A stretch of DNA of 64,000 nt from Clostridia bacterium (GCA_018433675.1 JAHDQS010000005.1:62001-126000), one strand, 5' to 3'; counted from the first letter of the stretch, positions 9,297 to 19,749 are shown. Notes: generated by a model from the letters alone, not told the origin. Numbers and translations are program-made.

Positions 9297-10224
9297 ATCC
9301 CTTCTCCAATTGATAACCGTTAACAAAACTCGTCGCCGGCATGATTTTTTTACCAAAGGGCTGAACGTCAGTTATTAAGATACTGCCCATCCCTGTTTGC
9401 ACAATGAACCCTTTTCCTTTAATGATACCTAGGACTGTCCCGGGCTTTTCAGCAGAGCCCTTTTCCTGATAAACTCGAGACCCTCTGATTTTCAGCGGCT
9501 TGTCCAGATAGACGGTATAAGCCCCCGGCCATGGATCCAGTCCTCTGACCTGATTGTGGATCCCTTCAGCCGTTTTATCCCAGACTATTCTCTCGTGCTC
9601 CCTCAACAGTCTCGGCGCATAACTGGCATCCCCTTCTTTCTGCTTCTCGGGAACAATCTTTCCTTCACCGTATAGTTTGATTGTCTCAATAAGCAGGTCG
9701 GCCCCGATAACAGAAATTATATCATGAAGCCGACCGTATGTCATTTCAGGGGTAATAGCTATTTCTTTCTTTAATAGAATATCCCCCGTATCCAGCCCGC
9801 TGTCCATCAGCATTGTAGTCACACCTGTCCGCTTTTCCCCGTTCAAGATAGCCCAATGTAAAGGCGCGGCACCCCTATATTGCGGAAGCAAGGAGGCATG
9901 AACATTGATACACCCCAACAGGGGCACAGCTAGGATGCTCTCGGGAAGAATCTGCCCAAAAGCTGCCACCGCAATGACATCCGGCTTCATTTCCCGCAAC
10001 ATTTCCACAATTTTTTCATCCTTTACCTTGTACGGCTGAATAACATCCAAGCCCAATCCGACGGCAGTTTCCTTCACAGGCGAAGCCTGCAGTTTGTTGC
10101 CGCGTCCTTTCGGACGATCAGGCTGTGTTACGACAGCCAGCAAATCATGACCGTCTTTCTTTAAAGCAAGAAGTGAAGGAACAGCAAACTCGGGAGTCCC
10201 CATAAATATTATTCTCTTCTTCAT
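9280..10224 (-). CDS. fmt: Methionyl-tRNA formyltransferase
   Basis: 314 residues with start ATG at 10224 (MKKRIIFMGTPEFAVPSLLA), preceded by GGAGTAGGA and four bases after the def stop. It formylates the initiator Met-tRNA using 10-formyl-tetrahydrofolate. The family motifs GTPEFAVPSL at the N-terminus and HASLLPQYRGAAPLHWAI (with catalytic His in the NVHASLLP stretch and SLLPxYRG folate loop) are intact, and the C-terminal OB-like domain is complete. Pairing with def is functional: the formyl group added here is removed by Def. Confidence 0.97.
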   Translation of the reverse strand: MKKRIIFMGTPEFAVPSLLALKKDGHDLLAVVTQPDRPKGRGNKLQASPVKETAVGLGLDVIQPYKVKDEKIVEMLREMKPDVIAVAAFGQILPESILAVPLLGCINVHASLLPQYRGAAPLHWAILNGEKRTGVTTMLMDSGLDTGDILLKKEIAITPEMTYGRLHDIISVIGADLLIETIKLYGEGKIVPEKQKEGDASYAPRLLREHERIVWDKTAEGIHNQVRGLDPWPGAYTVYLDKPLKIRGSRVYQEKGSAEKPGTVLGIIKGKGFIVQTGMGSILITDVQPFGKKIMPATSFVNGYQLEKGYVFDG

Positions 10225-10228
10225 TTTC

Positions 10229-10684
10229 CTACTCCACACGTCTGATATTTTTCGCCTTATCAATATACAAGATACCGTCCAAGTGGTCGATTTCATGCTG
10301 AAGGGCTCTGGCCATATAGCCCTCTCTCACATATTCCACCTTTTCGCCGTTTCTGTTCAAGCCTCTAACCTTCACAATATTATATCTCGTAACCTCGCCC
10401 GTAAAACCGGGTACGCTTAAACAGCCCTCATAGTCGGTCTGTTCCCCTTCGCCGCTTAGCAACACCGGGTTGATAAGCTCTAATTCTTCATCATAGACAT
10501 CAACAACAATAGCGCGTTTAGAAACACCAATCTGCGGTGCTGCCAGTCCTGCCCCTTGCGCGGCACGCAAGGTATCCTTCATATTATCCAAAAGCTTATG
10601 GATATTGCTACTTATTTCCTTGATCTCCTTGGCTTTTTCTCTCAACACCTGATCTTCATTGGTAACTATTTGATATACTGACAT
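10229..10684 (-). CDS. def: Peptide deformylase
   Basis: 151 residues, a type I/II-size enzyme that removes the N-formyl group from new proteins. All three motifs are present: GAGLAAPQIG (45-53), EGCLSVPG with the metal ligand C88, and QHEIDHLDG with ligands H130 and H134 and catalytic E131. It lies between priA and fmt, 12 and 4 bases away, the order found throughout Firmicutes. Confidence 0.97.
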   Translation of the reverse strand: MSVYQIVTNEDQVLREKAKEIKEISSNIHKLLDNMKDTLRAAQGAGLAAPQIGVSKRAIVVDVYDEELELINPVLLSGEGEQTDYEGCLSVPGFTGEVTRYNIVKVRGLNRNGEKVEYVREGYMARALQHEIDHLDGILYIDKAKNIRRVE

Positions 10685-10696
10685 TCTCAGCCCTCC

Positions 10697-13156
10697 TTAT
10701 AACAGTGTCTGGGGTTCCACATCAATTATAATCCGGGGCACCCCTTCCTCATTACCTACTTTTGCAGCAGCCTCGCGCACAAGATAGGCCAACATCTGCA
10801 GATCCTTAAGACGGCTGCCTTTTAGAATAAAGTGATAACGAAAGCGTCTTTTAAGATATTTCAGAGGAGCCGGTCCCGGACCCACCATCTCAACAGAAAG
10901 ATTATTCTTCCCTATTTCTATTTTAAGCATTTTTGCCAAATAATCTACCCTGTCGCTCACTTTTTTCTCCTGAAACCCACTTACCAAAACACGAACAAGA
11001 TAAACAAAGGGCGGATAATTCATCATTTGCCGGACTTCGATCTCTTGATGGTAGAACTGTTCATAATCCTGTCTAATCAACGGGGTAAAAATATGGTTAT
11101 CCGGATTGTACGTCTGAACGATTACCTCTCCCGGTTTATCCCCTCGGCCTGCTCGCCCCGACACCTGCGCAGTTAATTGATATGCCCTCTCGGCAGCACG
11201 GTAATCCGGCATGTTTAGTATCGCATCGGTATTAATGATTCCTACCAGGGTCACAGCGGGAAAATCCAAGCCCTTGGCAATCATTTGTGTTCCGATTAAC
11301 ACCTGGGCCTTACCCATCTGAAACTCCTTTAAAATATTAGTATGACTTCCTTTATTCCGAGTCGTATCTGCATCCATCCGCAGGTATTTTACCTGTGGCA
11401 GCACTCTTTGCAGTTCATTGGCCACCCTTTCCGTACCGGAACCGGAATAACGTAAATAGCGGCTGCCGCAATACGGACAGTTTTGCAGGGGTTTTGCTTT
11501 GTAATTACAGTAATGGCACACCATTTGCCCCGTATTCTGATGATAGGTCAATGTTATGGCGCAATGGGGACAGGTCAGTGACTCTCCACATTCCGGGCAA
11601 AGCACAAAGGTATGAAAGCCCCTTCTGTTTAAGAACAGGATAACCTGTTCATTCTTTTTGATGACGTTCTCCATAGCTGCCAAAAGCTTTCTGCTGAAAA
11701 TACTCTTATTGCCTTCCTTTATCTCAGGCTTCATATCAACCACCGTAACAATCGGCATCGGTCGCGAGGCTACTCGATGGGGCAGGCTAAGCAACTTGAT
11801 ATCCCCCTGTAAAGCGCTGTAATACCTTTCTAAAGAAGGTGTTGCCGAGCCGTAAATTAAAGTTGCCCGGTAAATTTCGGCCATTTTTTCTGCTGCAATC
11901 CGTGCATCATAGCGAGGATCCGGTTCGTTCTGTTTATAAGTATTCTCATGCTCTTCGTCAATAATAATCAACCCCAAAGTTCTAAAAGGGGCAAAAAGAG
12001 CAGAACGTGGCCCTAAAACAACCTGGGCTTCTCCTCCTTTTATCCGGCACCATTCATCGTATCTCTCACCCGCAGATAGAGAACTGTGCAGCACAGCAGT
12101 CTTGGAACCGAAAGTCTCCACCAATAGCGTCGTCACCTGCGGAGTAAGAGCTATTTCCGGAACAAGATAAAGAACCTGCTTTCCAAGCCACAAAGCCGTT
12201 TCGATGGCCTTTAAATAAACCTCGGTCTTGCCGCTACCGGTAACACCATGTAACAACCAACGGTTGCTCTTTTCTTGCACTATCCCCGCACAGATTGCCC
12301 CGGTTGCCTCTTGTTGATAAGGATTCAACACCTGGGGCCTTGTCCCTTCCATCAGTTCACTATGAGGATCCCGAAAAAGTGTTTCCTCGTACAGACTGAT
12401 CCAACCTTTCTGTTGCAGCGTCTTCAGCACCTGATAAAAACTACTGCTATCCGAATCGCAATCTTTCTTCAATTCTTCCAGGGCTACAGGTCCTTCTTGC
12501 AAGGCTTTGAGTATTTCCTGCTGACGGCAAGCCCTGGCATTGACACTTTCCCACGCAGGAGCAGCTTCCGACAATTTTACATATTTTCTTTTTTTGTGAA
12601 CCACCGCCGGATAAAACTCCGTACCAAGTGAAATAAAACCATTCGTGCTCAGCAATGCAACAGTTTCTCTTTTTACCTGAGGGTTTTTCTTTAAAAGATC
12701 ACTTAGAGAGGCCTTTTGCCCCTCACTGTTTTGGAGATATTCAATAACCGTTTTCTCAGCATCGCTGTAAAACAGGCACGCCTTGGCTTTTTCCATATTA
12801 AGCGACACGACCTGCTTTTCCTTCAACCTTACAGGGGGAGGCAAAAAAAGATGGATAGCTCGATTAAGAGAACAGACATAGTAGTCGCTTATCCAACGGG
12901 CCATTAAAAGAGCCTCGGGGTTCAATAAAGGTTCCGTCCCCAAGAACCTTTTGATCGGCTTAATCTCACCTTTAATATCCGGTTTTTCGACAAGAGTCTC
13001 GATAATAATTCCTTTTTCCTCGTGCTGTCTGACCGGTACAATGACAAGAAAGCCAGGCAAAGGCCTTTTTATGTTATCCGGAACATAATATGTCAGCACT
13101 TGGTCATAATTGCTTTCCTGTCGCAAAATAAGGACATTAACAAACATAAGCAACAA
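10697..13156 (-). CDS. priA: Primosomal replication-restart helicase PriA
   Basis: 819 residues. A superfamily 2 DNA helicase that reloads the replisome at stalled forks. Seen in order: N-terminal DNA-binding domain, Walker A GVTGSGKTEVY, Walker B IIIDEEHENTYKQ, a zinc-binding insert with four CxxC-type pairs (CPECGESLTC, CPHC, CHYC, CPYCG), then IGTQMIAKGLDFPAVTLV and the arginine-finger region SGRAGRGDKPG. The frame opens with TTG at 13156, which has GAGG six bases upstream; an ATG three codons in (13147) is the alternative. It is the first gene of the cluster ending at thiN. Confidence 0.95.
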   Translation of the reverse strand: MLLMFVNVLILRQESNYDQVLTYYVPDNIKRPLPGFLVIVPVRQHEEKGIIIETLVEKPDIKGEIKPIKRFLGTEPLLNPEALLMARWISDYYVCSLNRAIHLFLPPPVRLKEKQVVSLNMEKAKACLFYSDAEKTVIEYLQNSEGQKASLSDLLKKNPQVKRETVALLSTNGFISLGTEFYPAVVHKKRKYVKLSEAAPAWESVNARACRQQEILKALQEGPVALEELKKDCDSDSSSFYQVLKTLQQKGWISLYEETLFRDPHSELMEGTRPQVLNPYQQEATGAICAGIVQEKSNRWLLHGVTGSGKTEVYLKAIETALWLGKQVLYLVPEIALTPQVTTLLVETFGSKTAVLHSSLSAGERYDEWCRIKGGEAQVVLGPRSALFAPFRTLGLIIIDEEHENTYKQNEPDPRYDARIAAEKMAEIYRATLIYGSATPSLERYYSALQGDIKLLSLPHRVASRPMPIVTVVDMKPEIKEGNKSIFSRKLLAAMENVIKKNEQVILFLNRRGFHTFVLCPECGESLTCPHCAITLTYHQNTGQMVCHYCNYKAKPLQNCPYCGSRYLRYSGSGTERVANELQRVLPQVKYLRMDADTTRNKGSHTNILKEFQMGKAQVLIGTQMIAKGLDFPAVTLVGIINTDAILNMPDYRAAERAYQLTAQVSGRAGRGDKPGEVIVQTYNPDNHIFTPLIRQDYEQFYHQEIEVRQMMNYPPFVYLVRVLVSGFQEKKVSDRVDYLAKMLKIEIGKNNLSVEMVGPGPAPLKYLKRRFRYHFILKGSRLKDLQMLAYLVREAAAKVGNEEGVPRIIIDVEPQTLL

Positions 13157-13176
13157 ATCCCGCCTCTAAGATTTAA

Positions 13177-13209
13177 ATGATGCCGGCTATACACTGTAAC
13201 CGGCATCAT
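13177..13209 (-). terminator. Hairpin between metK and priA
   Basis: ATGATGCCGG (13177-13186) pairs perfectly with CCGGCATCAT (13200-13209) around a 13-base loop, just after the metK stop. Only a short, broken T stretch follows on the minus strand, so it may be a weak terminator or a 3'-end stabilising hairpin rather than a full stop. Confidence 0.5.
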
Positions 13210-13225
13210 TTCTGATTGTTATAAA

Positions 13226-14419
13226 TTATTTTAATCCAAAATAGTCTTTAATTTCATCCACCTTGTCCAGACGCTCCCAGGGAAGGTCAAGGTCATTGCG
13301 GCCAAAATGACCGTAAGCCGCAACCTGCTGATAAATAGGTCTCCGTAGGTTAAGACTGCGGATTATCCCCGCCGGGCGCAAATCAAAAACAGTATTAATC
13401 GCGTCAACGATTCTTTCTTCGTCAACCCTTCCCGTTCCGAAAGTATCCACCATGATACTTACCGGTCGCGCTACTCCAATCGCATAGGCTACCTGTATTT
13501 CACATTTTCCGGCCAATCCTGCCGCCACAATGTTTTTGGCCACGTGCCGTGCCGCGTAACACGCCGACCTATCGACCTTGGTGGGATCCTTACCCGAAAA
13601 AGCTCCCCCCCCATGTCGCGCCATACCACCGTATGTATCAACGATTATTTTCCTTCCCGTCAACCCGGAATCCCCTAAGGGTCCTCCCACCACAAAACGC
13701 CCGGTAGGATTTACCAGATAGCGGGTCTGGGCATCGATCAAACCGGAAGGGATAACCGGCAGTACTACCTTCTCAATGATATCCTCCCTTATTTGTCCCG
13801 CCCCGGCAGACGGATCATGCTGCGTCGATATTACAACAGTACTCACTCTCACCGGTTTGCCGTTATCATACTCCACTGTAACCTGGGATTTACCATCAGG
13901 ACGAAGATAGTCGATTATTCCTTCTTTTCTCGCCTTAGCCAGCCTTCTTGTCAACTGATGGGCCAAACTGATAGGCAACGGCATATATTCTTCTGTTTCA
14001 TTAGTTGCATAACCAAACATCATTCCCTGATCCCCTGCACCAATGGCCTCAATGGCACTATCTGCCATTTCTCCTGTTTTGGCCTCCAGCGCCTTGTCAA
14101 CACCCATAGCAATATCCGGGGATTGTTCATCGATTGCCGACAACACCGCACAGGTGCTGTAATCAAAACCATACTTCGCCCGGGTATATCCTATATCCTC
14201 TACCGTTTTTCTAACGATTTTAGGTATATCCACGTAGCATTTCGTGGATATTTCCCCCATCACAAGAACCATTCCGGTGGTAATAGACGTTTCACATGCT
14301 ACCCGGCCTTCAGGGTCTTCAGCCATTACCGAATCCAAAACACCATCGGATATTTGGTCTGCTATCTTATCCGGATGGCCTTCTGTAACTGATTCGGAGG
14401 TGAACAGCTTCCTGGTCAA
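13226..14419 (-). CDS. metK: S-adenosylmethionine synthetase
   Basis: 397 residues, full length. Makes SAM from methionine and ATP. The ATP motif [12 protein letters not shown] lies at 15-26, the signature [12 protein letters not shown] near 116 and the P-loop-like [16 protein letters not shown] near 270. Its product supplies the methyltransferases RsmB and RlmN encoded nearby. The gene begins directly at the coaBC stop, so it has no leader of its own and there is no room for the SAM riboswitch that often controls metK in Firmicutes. Confidence 0.97.
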   Translation of the reverse strand: MTRKLFTSESVTEGHPDKIADQISDGVLDSVMAEDPEGRVACETSITTGMVLVMGEISTKCYVDIPKIVRKTVEDIGYTRAKYGFDYSTCAVLSAIDEQSPDIAMGVDKALEAKTGEMADSAIEAIGAGDQGMMFGYATNETEEYMPLPISLAHQLTRRLAKARKEGIIDYLRPDGKSQVTVEYDNGKPVRVSTVVISTQHDPSAGAGQIREDIIEKVVLPVIPSGLIDAQTRYLVNPTGRFVVGGPLGDSGLTGRKIIVDTYGGMARHGGGAFSGKDPTKVDRSACYAARHVAKNIVAAGLAGKCEIQVAYAIGVARPVSIMVDTFGTGRVDEERIVDAINTVFDLRPAGIIRSLNLRRPIYQQVAAYGHFGRNDLDLPWERLDKVDEIKDYFGLK

Positions 14420-15631
14420 TTAACCCACACTTCCTCTCATCTTAATGATTTTAATAATATTTTGCCATATTTCAACGGCGACGGCATCCTTGCTCATTTG
14501 AGGAAGCCTTTTTACCGTGGCATTCGGAAAAACAAGTGTAACCGTATTAGTATCATGCTTAAATCCTGCGCCCTCTTGCATCAAGTCGTTTGCAACAATA
14601 AAATCGAGATTCTTCTTTTTGATTTTTTCCGAGGCATTGGCAAGGACCTCCTCCGTCTCCGCAGCAAAACCAACCAGGATACGGTCTTCTTTGATCTTCC
14701 CAAGCTCAGCCAAAATATCAGTGTTTCTGGCCAGTTCAAGATAGGTATCGGAATTATTTTTCTTAATCTTGTTCTCGTTTCTCTGTTTGGGGCGATAATC
14801 AGCCACCGCCGCCGCCTTAATCACAACATCACATTCAGGGAAAGCATTCAGGACTGCCTGATGCATTTCCTCCGCGGTCCGTACATCCACACGTTTTATA
14901 TTTTTTGGCACATTCAAATCGATGGGCCCGCACACCAAGGTCACCTCGGCTCCCATTAACTGGGCGCATCTGGCCAACGCATACCCCATCTTGCCTGAGC
15001 TATGATTTGTTAGATACCGTACCGGGTCTAGCGGCTCCTGGGTTGGACCTGCGGTTATGAGCACCTTGTGTCCTTGCAACGGCTTGTCCCCGGCAAGCTG
15101 CTCCTCAATAGCAAACATAATCTCTTCAATATCTGCCAGCCTTCCCTCGCCTTGATATCCACATGCCAAATCGCCATGACCGGTTGCCATGACATGATAT
15201 CCGTTTCCCTTAAGCTTCTTGATATTATCCTGTGTCACCCGATTGTTAAGCATGTTGACATTCATAGCTGGAGCAAAGAGGACAGGAGCATTGGTGGCAA
15301 GTATCGTGGTCGATAAAAAATCGTCAGCCAGACCACAAGCCACCTTGGCAAGAATATTGGCTGTGGCAGGTGCCACCACGATAAGATCTGCCTTATCGGC
15401 AAGCCCCACATGTTCAACGTCCCAAACCCGGGGTTCATCGAACATCTTTGTATAAACAGGATTACCCGACAGCGTTCTTAATGTCAGCGGCGTAATAAAT
15501 TGACAAGCTGAAGCAGTCATTACGCAATAGACCTCGGCACCCCTTTTAACCAGAGCTCTCACTAACTCTGCACTTTTATATGCCGCTATCCCTCCCGAAA
15601 CCCCAACAACAACAACTTTGCCTTTAATCAT
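14420..15631 (-). CDS. coaBC: Bifunctional CoaBC: phosphopantothenoylcysteine synthetase/decarboxylase
   Basis: 403 residues with two domains for steps 2 and 3 of coenzyme A synthesis. The N-terminal flavoprotein decarboxylase (CoaC, to about 185) shows VGVSGGIAAYK, FAPAMNVNM and the catalytic cysteine of DLACGYQGEGRL near 158. The C-terminal synthetase (CoaB) shows AGPTQEPLDPVRYLTNHSSG and KAAAVADYRPK. It sits between rpoZ and metK in the usual Firmicute order. Confidence 0.96.
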   Translation of the reverse strand: MIKGKVVVVGVSGGIAAYKSAELVRALVKRGAEVYCVMTASACQFITPLTLRTLSGNPVYTKMFDEPRVWDVEHVGLADKADLIVVAPATANILAKVACGLADDFLSTTILATNAPVLFAPAMNVNMLNNRVTQDNIKKLKGNGYHVMATGHGDLACGYQGEGRLADIEEIMFAIEEQLAGDKPLQGHKVLITAGPTQEPLDPVRYLTNHSSGKMGYALARCAQLMGAEVTLVCGPIDLNVPKNIKRVDVRTAEEMHQAVLNAFPECDVVIKAAAVADYRPKQRNENKIKKNNSDTYLELARNTDILAELGKIKEDRILVGFAAETEEVLANASEKIKKKNLDFIVANDLMQEGAGFKHDTNTVTLVFPNATVKRLPQMSKDAVAVEIWQNIIKIIKMRGSVG

Positions 15632-15640
15632 TTTCTTAAC

Positions 15641-15856
15641 CTACTTTATCCCATGCTTGGGATGCTCGATTCCAAACATATCCTCGGCAATCTCTTCCAA
15701 AGCAATACTGACCGGTTTGCTTATTTTTTGCTTTTCCGCATCAATAAAGGGCTTGGCCCCGTCTGTGAGCGCACGTGCTCTTTTAGCCGCAGCTGCCACC
15801 AGCGCATACTTCGATTCGAACTTACTCATCAAAAGATCTATTGAAGGCTGCTTCAC
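15641..15856 (-). CDS. rpoZ: RNA polymerase omega subunit
   Basis: 71 residues, the normal size. It helps assemble and stabilise RNA polymerase by binding the beta-prime subunit. The KYALVAAAAKRARAL stretch near 16-30 and KPVSIALEEI near 47 are the conserved omega core. It follows gmk by 13 bases and precedes coaBC, the same order as in Bacillus. Confidence 0.93.
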   Translation of the reverse strand: MKQPSIDLLMSKFESKYALVAAAAKRARALTDGAKPFIDAEKQKISKPVSIALEEIAEDMFGIEHPKHGIK

Positions 15857-15869
15857 TGTTCATACCTCC

Positions 15870-16505
15870 TCAACAGCTTGTATTTTCAGCCGAACAGGAA
15901 ATATCCCCTGCTATACGGCCTTTTTCCTCTAATATTATCCTCTTGATCTCCTCTGCGGCTGTGTTAATCATATCATTAACCACAACATAATCATAGTTGT
16001 CGGCCTGCTCGAGTTCCCACTCCACTTTATTCATCCGTACCTTAATCTGTTCTGCCTTTTCGGTACCCCTGCCTTTTATTCTTCTGAGCAATTCTTCTTT
16101 GGAAGGCGGCATGATGAAAATAAAAACACCCAAAGACTCTTTTTTCTTGACCTGCAGTGCACCTTGAATATCAATTTCAAGAATACAATCCTGCCCGCGC
16201 CGTAATGTTGCATCAACAAAATCTTTCGGCGTTCCATAGTAGTTGTCGAACACTTTAGCCCATTCCAGAAAAGCATCCTTGGCAATCAAATCTTTAAACT
16301 TTTCCTCGGTATAGAAAAAATAGTCCCGTCCGTTTACCTCTCCCGGCCTTGGGCTTCTCGTCGTGGCTGAAACCGAATAAACCACATCAGGATATATCCG
16401 CTTTAGTTCACGGCATATCGTGCCCTTCCCGACCCCCGAAGGGCCTGAAATAACCAACAGAACACCTCTGTGCCGCTTTTCTCCTCTCTCCCGACCGTTC
16501 ATCAT
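15870..16505 (-). CDS. gmk: Guanylate kinase
   Basis: 211 residues from ATG 16505, where GAGGAG stands six bases upstream; the open frame continues further but overlaps remA. It phosphorylates GMP to GDP. The P-loop SGPSGVGKGT is at about 20-29, followed by SATTRSPRPGEVNG and YFFYTEEKF, which bind GMP. It lies directly after remA. Confidence 0.96.
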   Translation of the reverse strand: MMNGRERGEKRHRGVLLVISGPSGVGKGTICRELKRIYPDVVYSVSATTRSPRPGEVNGRDYFFYTEEKFKDLIAKDAFLEWAKVFDNYYGTPKDFVDATLRRGQDCILEIDIQGALQVKKKESLGVFIFIMPPSKEELLRRIKGRGTEKAEQIKVRMNKVEWELEQADNYDYVVVNDMINTAAEEIKRIILEEKGRIAGDISCSAENTSC

Positions 16506-16518
16506 AAGAATCTCCTCT

Positions 16519-16788
16519 TTACTCCGTTTCCTCACTGTGCGAAGCTTCTTTTGTCCAGAGACGATTGGCAACCGTCTCCGGCTGAACCGCCGAAAGTACA
16601 ATGTGTTCACTATCCATAATAACAACAGCTCTTGTTCTGCGACCATAAGTAGCATCAATTAACATCCCATTTTCCCTGGCCTCCTGAATGATTCTTTTGA
16701 TCGGTGCCGACTCAGGGCTGACAATAGCAACAATCCTACTTGCCGAAACAATGTTACCAAAACCGATATTTATGAGTTTTATATCCAT
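16519..16788 (-). CDS. remA: Extracellular matrix regulator RemA (DUF370)
   Basis: 89 residues from ATG 16788 ([18 protein letters not shown]), the same length as Bacillus subtilis RemA. RemA is a DNA-binding protein that forms ring-like oligomers and activates matrix and osmoprotection genes in Bacillus. The conserved INIGFGN and [16 protein letters not shown] stretches are visible. The upstream in-frame ATG at 16800 is less likely because the GGAAGG site would sit directly against it. Its targets in this organism cannot be inferred; the yicC-remA-gmk-rpoZ linkage is conserved. Confidence 0.9.
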   Translation of the reverse strand: MDIKLINIGFGNIVSASRIVAIVSPESAPIKRIIQEARENGMLIDATYGRRTRAVVIMDSEHIVLSAVQPETVANRLWTKEASHSEETE

Positions 16789-16809
16789 AACAAAACCCAT
16801 CCTTCCCGC

Positions 16810-17688
16810 TTATTCGATGTTCTGCACCTGTTCCCTTAATTTCTCCAATTCACTTTTCATAGATACTACTCCCTGGGTTATTTCCAGGTTGTTTGCTTTA
16901 GAGCCAATGGTATTTACTTCCCTGTTCATTTCCTGCAGAAGAAAATCCAATTTCCGCCCGACGGCACCGTCTTCCTCCAATATCTGTTCAAATTGACCGA
17001 GATGACTTTTTAGTCTTACCAGTTCCTCATCGATGCAGGCCCTGTCCGCAAAAACAGCTACTTCCATAGCCAATCGTCCCTCATCCACAACGTCTTTGCC
17101 AATCATCTCTTCCAGACGGTTGTTCAGTCTTTCCCGATAATATTCAACAACCTGACCGCTTTTTTCGGCGATTCCACGATGTTCTTCCTTTATAACATGT
17201 AAGTGCTCAGCTAAATCCACACTGAGCTTTTCCCCTTCTTTACCCCTCATCTCCAGCAAAAGCCCTACCGCCACCTGCAAAGCCGGCTCAATTTCAGACC
17301 AAACCTTTGCAAAATCGTCCTCTCTCTCTTCAACCTGAATCACTTCGGGCATCTGAGCCAACTGACAGACATCGAATTTTGCCTCCGATTCGGTTATATT
17401 TGCCAATTCCTTCAATGCTTTATGATACGCCAAGGCCATGTCTTTGTCAACTCGCACCTCTAACGGCTTGCTGCCCAAGTCTTCCATTTTGATAAATATT
17501 TCAACTCTCCCGCGCAGTACTCTTTCCAAAACATAACTCCTAATGGCATCCTCCAGCAACATATACTTGCGCGGAAGCTTAACCGCCACCTCGGCGTAAC
17601 GATGGTTAACAGATTTCACCTCAACAGTAACACGCTTATTCGCACCGGTATGCTCGCCTCTTCCAAAGCCCGTCATGCTTTTTATCAA
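16810..17688 (-). CDS. yicC: YicC/YloC-family endoribonuclease
   Basis: 292 residues. Members of the family are endoribonucleases implicated in RNA turnover. The diagnostic N-terminus MTGFGRGE (5-12) with EVKSVNHRYAEVAVKLPRKY is present, as is the C-terminal DUF1732 stretch GRKLDFLLQEMNREVNTIGSK. Lies 13 bases after dapL and 9 bases before remA. Confidence 0.92.
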   Translation of the reverse strand: MIKSMTGFGRGEHTGANKRVTVEVKSVNHRYAEVAVKLPRKYMLLEDAIRSYVLERVLRGRVEIFIKMEDLGSKPLEVRVDKDMALAYHKALKELANITESEAKFDVCQLAQMPEVIQVEEREDDFAKVWSEIEPALQVAVGLLLEMRGKEGEKLSVDLAEHLHVIKEEHRGIAEKSGQVVEYYRERLNNRLEEMIGKDVVDEGRLAMEVAVFADRACIDEELVRLKSHLGQFEQILEEDGAVGRKLDFLLQEMNREVNTIGSKANNLEITQGVVSMKSELEKLREQVQNIE

Positions 17689-17701
17689 TAGCTGTTCCTC
17701 C

Positions 17702-18871
17702 CTAAAACTCTACTTTTCCCAGATGTTCTTGCAACCTTTTTAGGCCCTCTTCAATCCTTTCGTCGGCAAGAGTTATAGATATCCTGAAATATCCTTCTCC
17801 GTATTCACCGTAACCGTTGCCAGGTGTGACAATAACTCCGGCCTTGTCCAGTACATACTCAGCAAAAGAAGCCGAGGTAAACCCTTTTGGCACAGGAGCC
17901 CAAACGTAGAAGGTAGCCTTGGGAATAGGCAGGTTCCAGCCCATACTGTTTAAGCCGTTGATTACCTTCTCCATTCTCTTGCGGTAAAGATCTCTCAACG
18001 CGATAACACTGTCTTTTGATCCGGTAAGTCCTTTGATAGCCGCGTATTGAATGGCCTGGAACTGACCGGAATCCAAATTCGACTTGAGCCTGGTCAAAGC
18101 GTCGATAACATCAGAACGCCCGACAGCCCAAGCGATTCTCCAGCCTGTCATATTGAAGGGCTTTGATAAGGAGCCGAATTCAATGCATACCTCTTTTGCT
18201 CCCGGCACCTCCAAGATGCTTGTCGGTTCATAGCCTTCAAAGGCTAATTCCGTATAGGCCGCATCATGGCAAATGATAATATCATACTTCTTGGCAAAGG
18301 CTACAGCCTCGGCAAAAAAATCTTTTCCCGCCACAGCCCCCGTGGGATTGTTGGGATAGTTCAAAAACATCAGCTTAGCCTTTTTGGCGATCTCCTCCGG
18401 TATTTTCGCAAAATCAGGCAAGAAGCCGTTTTCGGTCAAAAGCGGCATAAGATATGAATCACCACCGGCTAAAAGCGTCCCGATACTATAAACAGGATAT
18501 CCCGGATCCGGCACTAAATTAATATCGCCGGGATCAACGTAGCAAAAGTTGATATGCCCTATCCCTTCTTTAGAACCGATTAAAGTCACAACCTCTTTTT
18601 TAGGGTCCAATTCGACACCATGGGTGGCTTTATAGTAGTCACACACCGCTTGGCGAAAGGACAGCATTCCGGCAGAAGAAGGATACTGATGGTTTTCTGC
18701 GTTTTGGGCCTCTTTGCACAACTCATCAATTATGTATTGTGGAGTAGGGCTGTCCGGATCACCTATTCCAAAACTGATGATATCAATTCCTTTTTCCTTA
18801 GCTTCCTCTATTTTCTTCTCAATACGTGCAAACAAATACGGCGGTAATTGCTTAATTCTTTTTGCTTCCAT
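17702..18871 (-). CDS. dapL: LL-diaminopimelate aminotransferase
   Basis: 389 residues, a fold-type I PLP enzyme. The PLP lysine is in [14 protein letters not shown] near 235, with [10 protein letters not shown] near 170 and the phosphate-binding arginine in the same block. It is assigned to DapL rather than a general aminotransferase because it sits 23 bases after dapF and matches the class II DapL length and N-terminus ([20 protein letters not shown]). The enzyme converts tetrahydrodipicolinate to LL-diaminopimelate in one step, which replaces the succinylase or acetylase routes. Confidence 0.88.
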   Translation of the reverse strand: MEAKRIKQLPPYLFARIEKKIEEAKEKGIDIISFGIGDPDSPTPQYIIDELCKEAQNAENHQYPSSAGMLSFRQAVCDYYKATHGVELDPKKEVVTLIGSKEGIGHINFCYVDPGDINLVPDPGYPVYSIGTLLAGGDSYLMPLLTENGFLPDFAKIPEEIAKKAKLMFLNYPNNPTGAVAGKDFFAEAVAFAKKYDIIICHDAAYTELAFEGYEPTSILEVPGAKEVCIEFGSLSKPFNMTGWRIAWAVGRSDVIDALTRLKSNLDSGQFQAIQYAAIKGLTGSKDSVIALRDLYRKRMEKVINGLNSMGWNLPIPKATFYVWAPVPKGFTSASFAEYVLDKAGVIVTPGNGYGEYGEGYFRISITLADERIEEGLKRLQEHLGKVEF

Positions 18872-18894
18872 GGCTCATACTCCTTCCTAATATA

Positions 18895-19731
18895 TTAATA
18901 GTCTCTAAGCTCCCCGCAAAATACTTCTTGCGCCGGCCCGGTCATATACACGCGTCCGTTTTCCATCCATTCAATCTCCAGTGTACCTCCGGGAAGCCTG
19001 ACCAATGCCTTTCTTGCAGTTTTTTTATTGAGGACGGAAGCTACTAAAGAAGCACATGCCCCCGTTCCACAAGCCAGTGTTAAACCTGCTCCCCTTTCCC
19101 AGACCCTCATCTTTAGTTCGCCCTCGTTGATTACTTGGACAAAATGCACATTAGTTTTCCTGGGAAATATTGGGTGTTTTTCGGCCTCCGGACCGTATTT
19201 ACCGATATCGACCTTGTCCACATCATCTGTAAAGATAACGCAATGAGGCACTCCCATCAGTAAAGCGGTCACATGAAAGGTCTTATCTAAAATAACCAAT
19301 GGCTCATTAACTGCATTTTCCTTTTGTCCCAGCATGGGTATATCCTCTCTTGCTAAAGAAGGAACTCCCATGTCCACCGTGATCCCTTTGATTTTACCGT
19401 CCTCAAGCACCAATAAGGGAGTCATTATCCCGGCCAGAGTTTCCACAGTAAACTCTGTATTCTTCACATAACCGGCCTCATAAACGTATTTGGCAAAGCA
19501 ACGAATGCCATTTCCGCACATTTCCGCCTCGCTGCCATCCGAATTGATTATTTCCATTTTGATGTCGGCTTTCTCTGAAGGCAGCACCAGTAATATACCG
19601 TCCGCGCCAATACCAAAATGCCTGTTACATAATTTTTGAGCCATTGTGCCCTTATCCTCAGGTACTTTCTCCTTTATACCATCAATGACCACAAAGTCGT
19701 TGCCGATTCCATGAAGTTTGGAGAATCTCAA
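18895..19731 (-). CDS. dapF: Diaminopimelate epimerase
   Basis: 278 residues. Converts LL- to meso-diaminopimelate for lysine and cell wall synthesis. The two catalytic cysteines are in EMCGNGIRCFAKY (near 72) and LACGTGACAS (near 220), and the substrate motif FSKLHGIGNDFVVID opens the protein. Adjacent dapL makes its substrate. Confidence 0.97.
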   Translation of the reverse strand: MRFSKLHGIGNDFVVIDGIKEKVPEDKGTMAQKLCNRHFGIGADGILLVLPSEKADIKMEIINSDGSEAEMCGNGIRCFAKYVYEAGYVKNTEFTVETLAGIMTPLLVLEDGKIKGITVDMGVPSLAREDIPMLGQKENAVNEPLVILDKTFHVTALLMGVPHCVIFTDDVDKVDIGKYGPEAEKHPIFPRKTNVHFVQVINEGELKMRVWERGAGLTLACGTGACASLVASVLNKKTARKALVRLPGGTLEIEWMENGRVYMTGPAQEVFCGELRDY

Positions 19732-19749
19732 TACAGCTCACCTCCCCTG

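Noticed and set aside
13150-14419. SAM riboswitch upstream of metK
   Set aside because: The metK start sits directly at the coaBC stop, so there is no leader in which an aptamer could fold.
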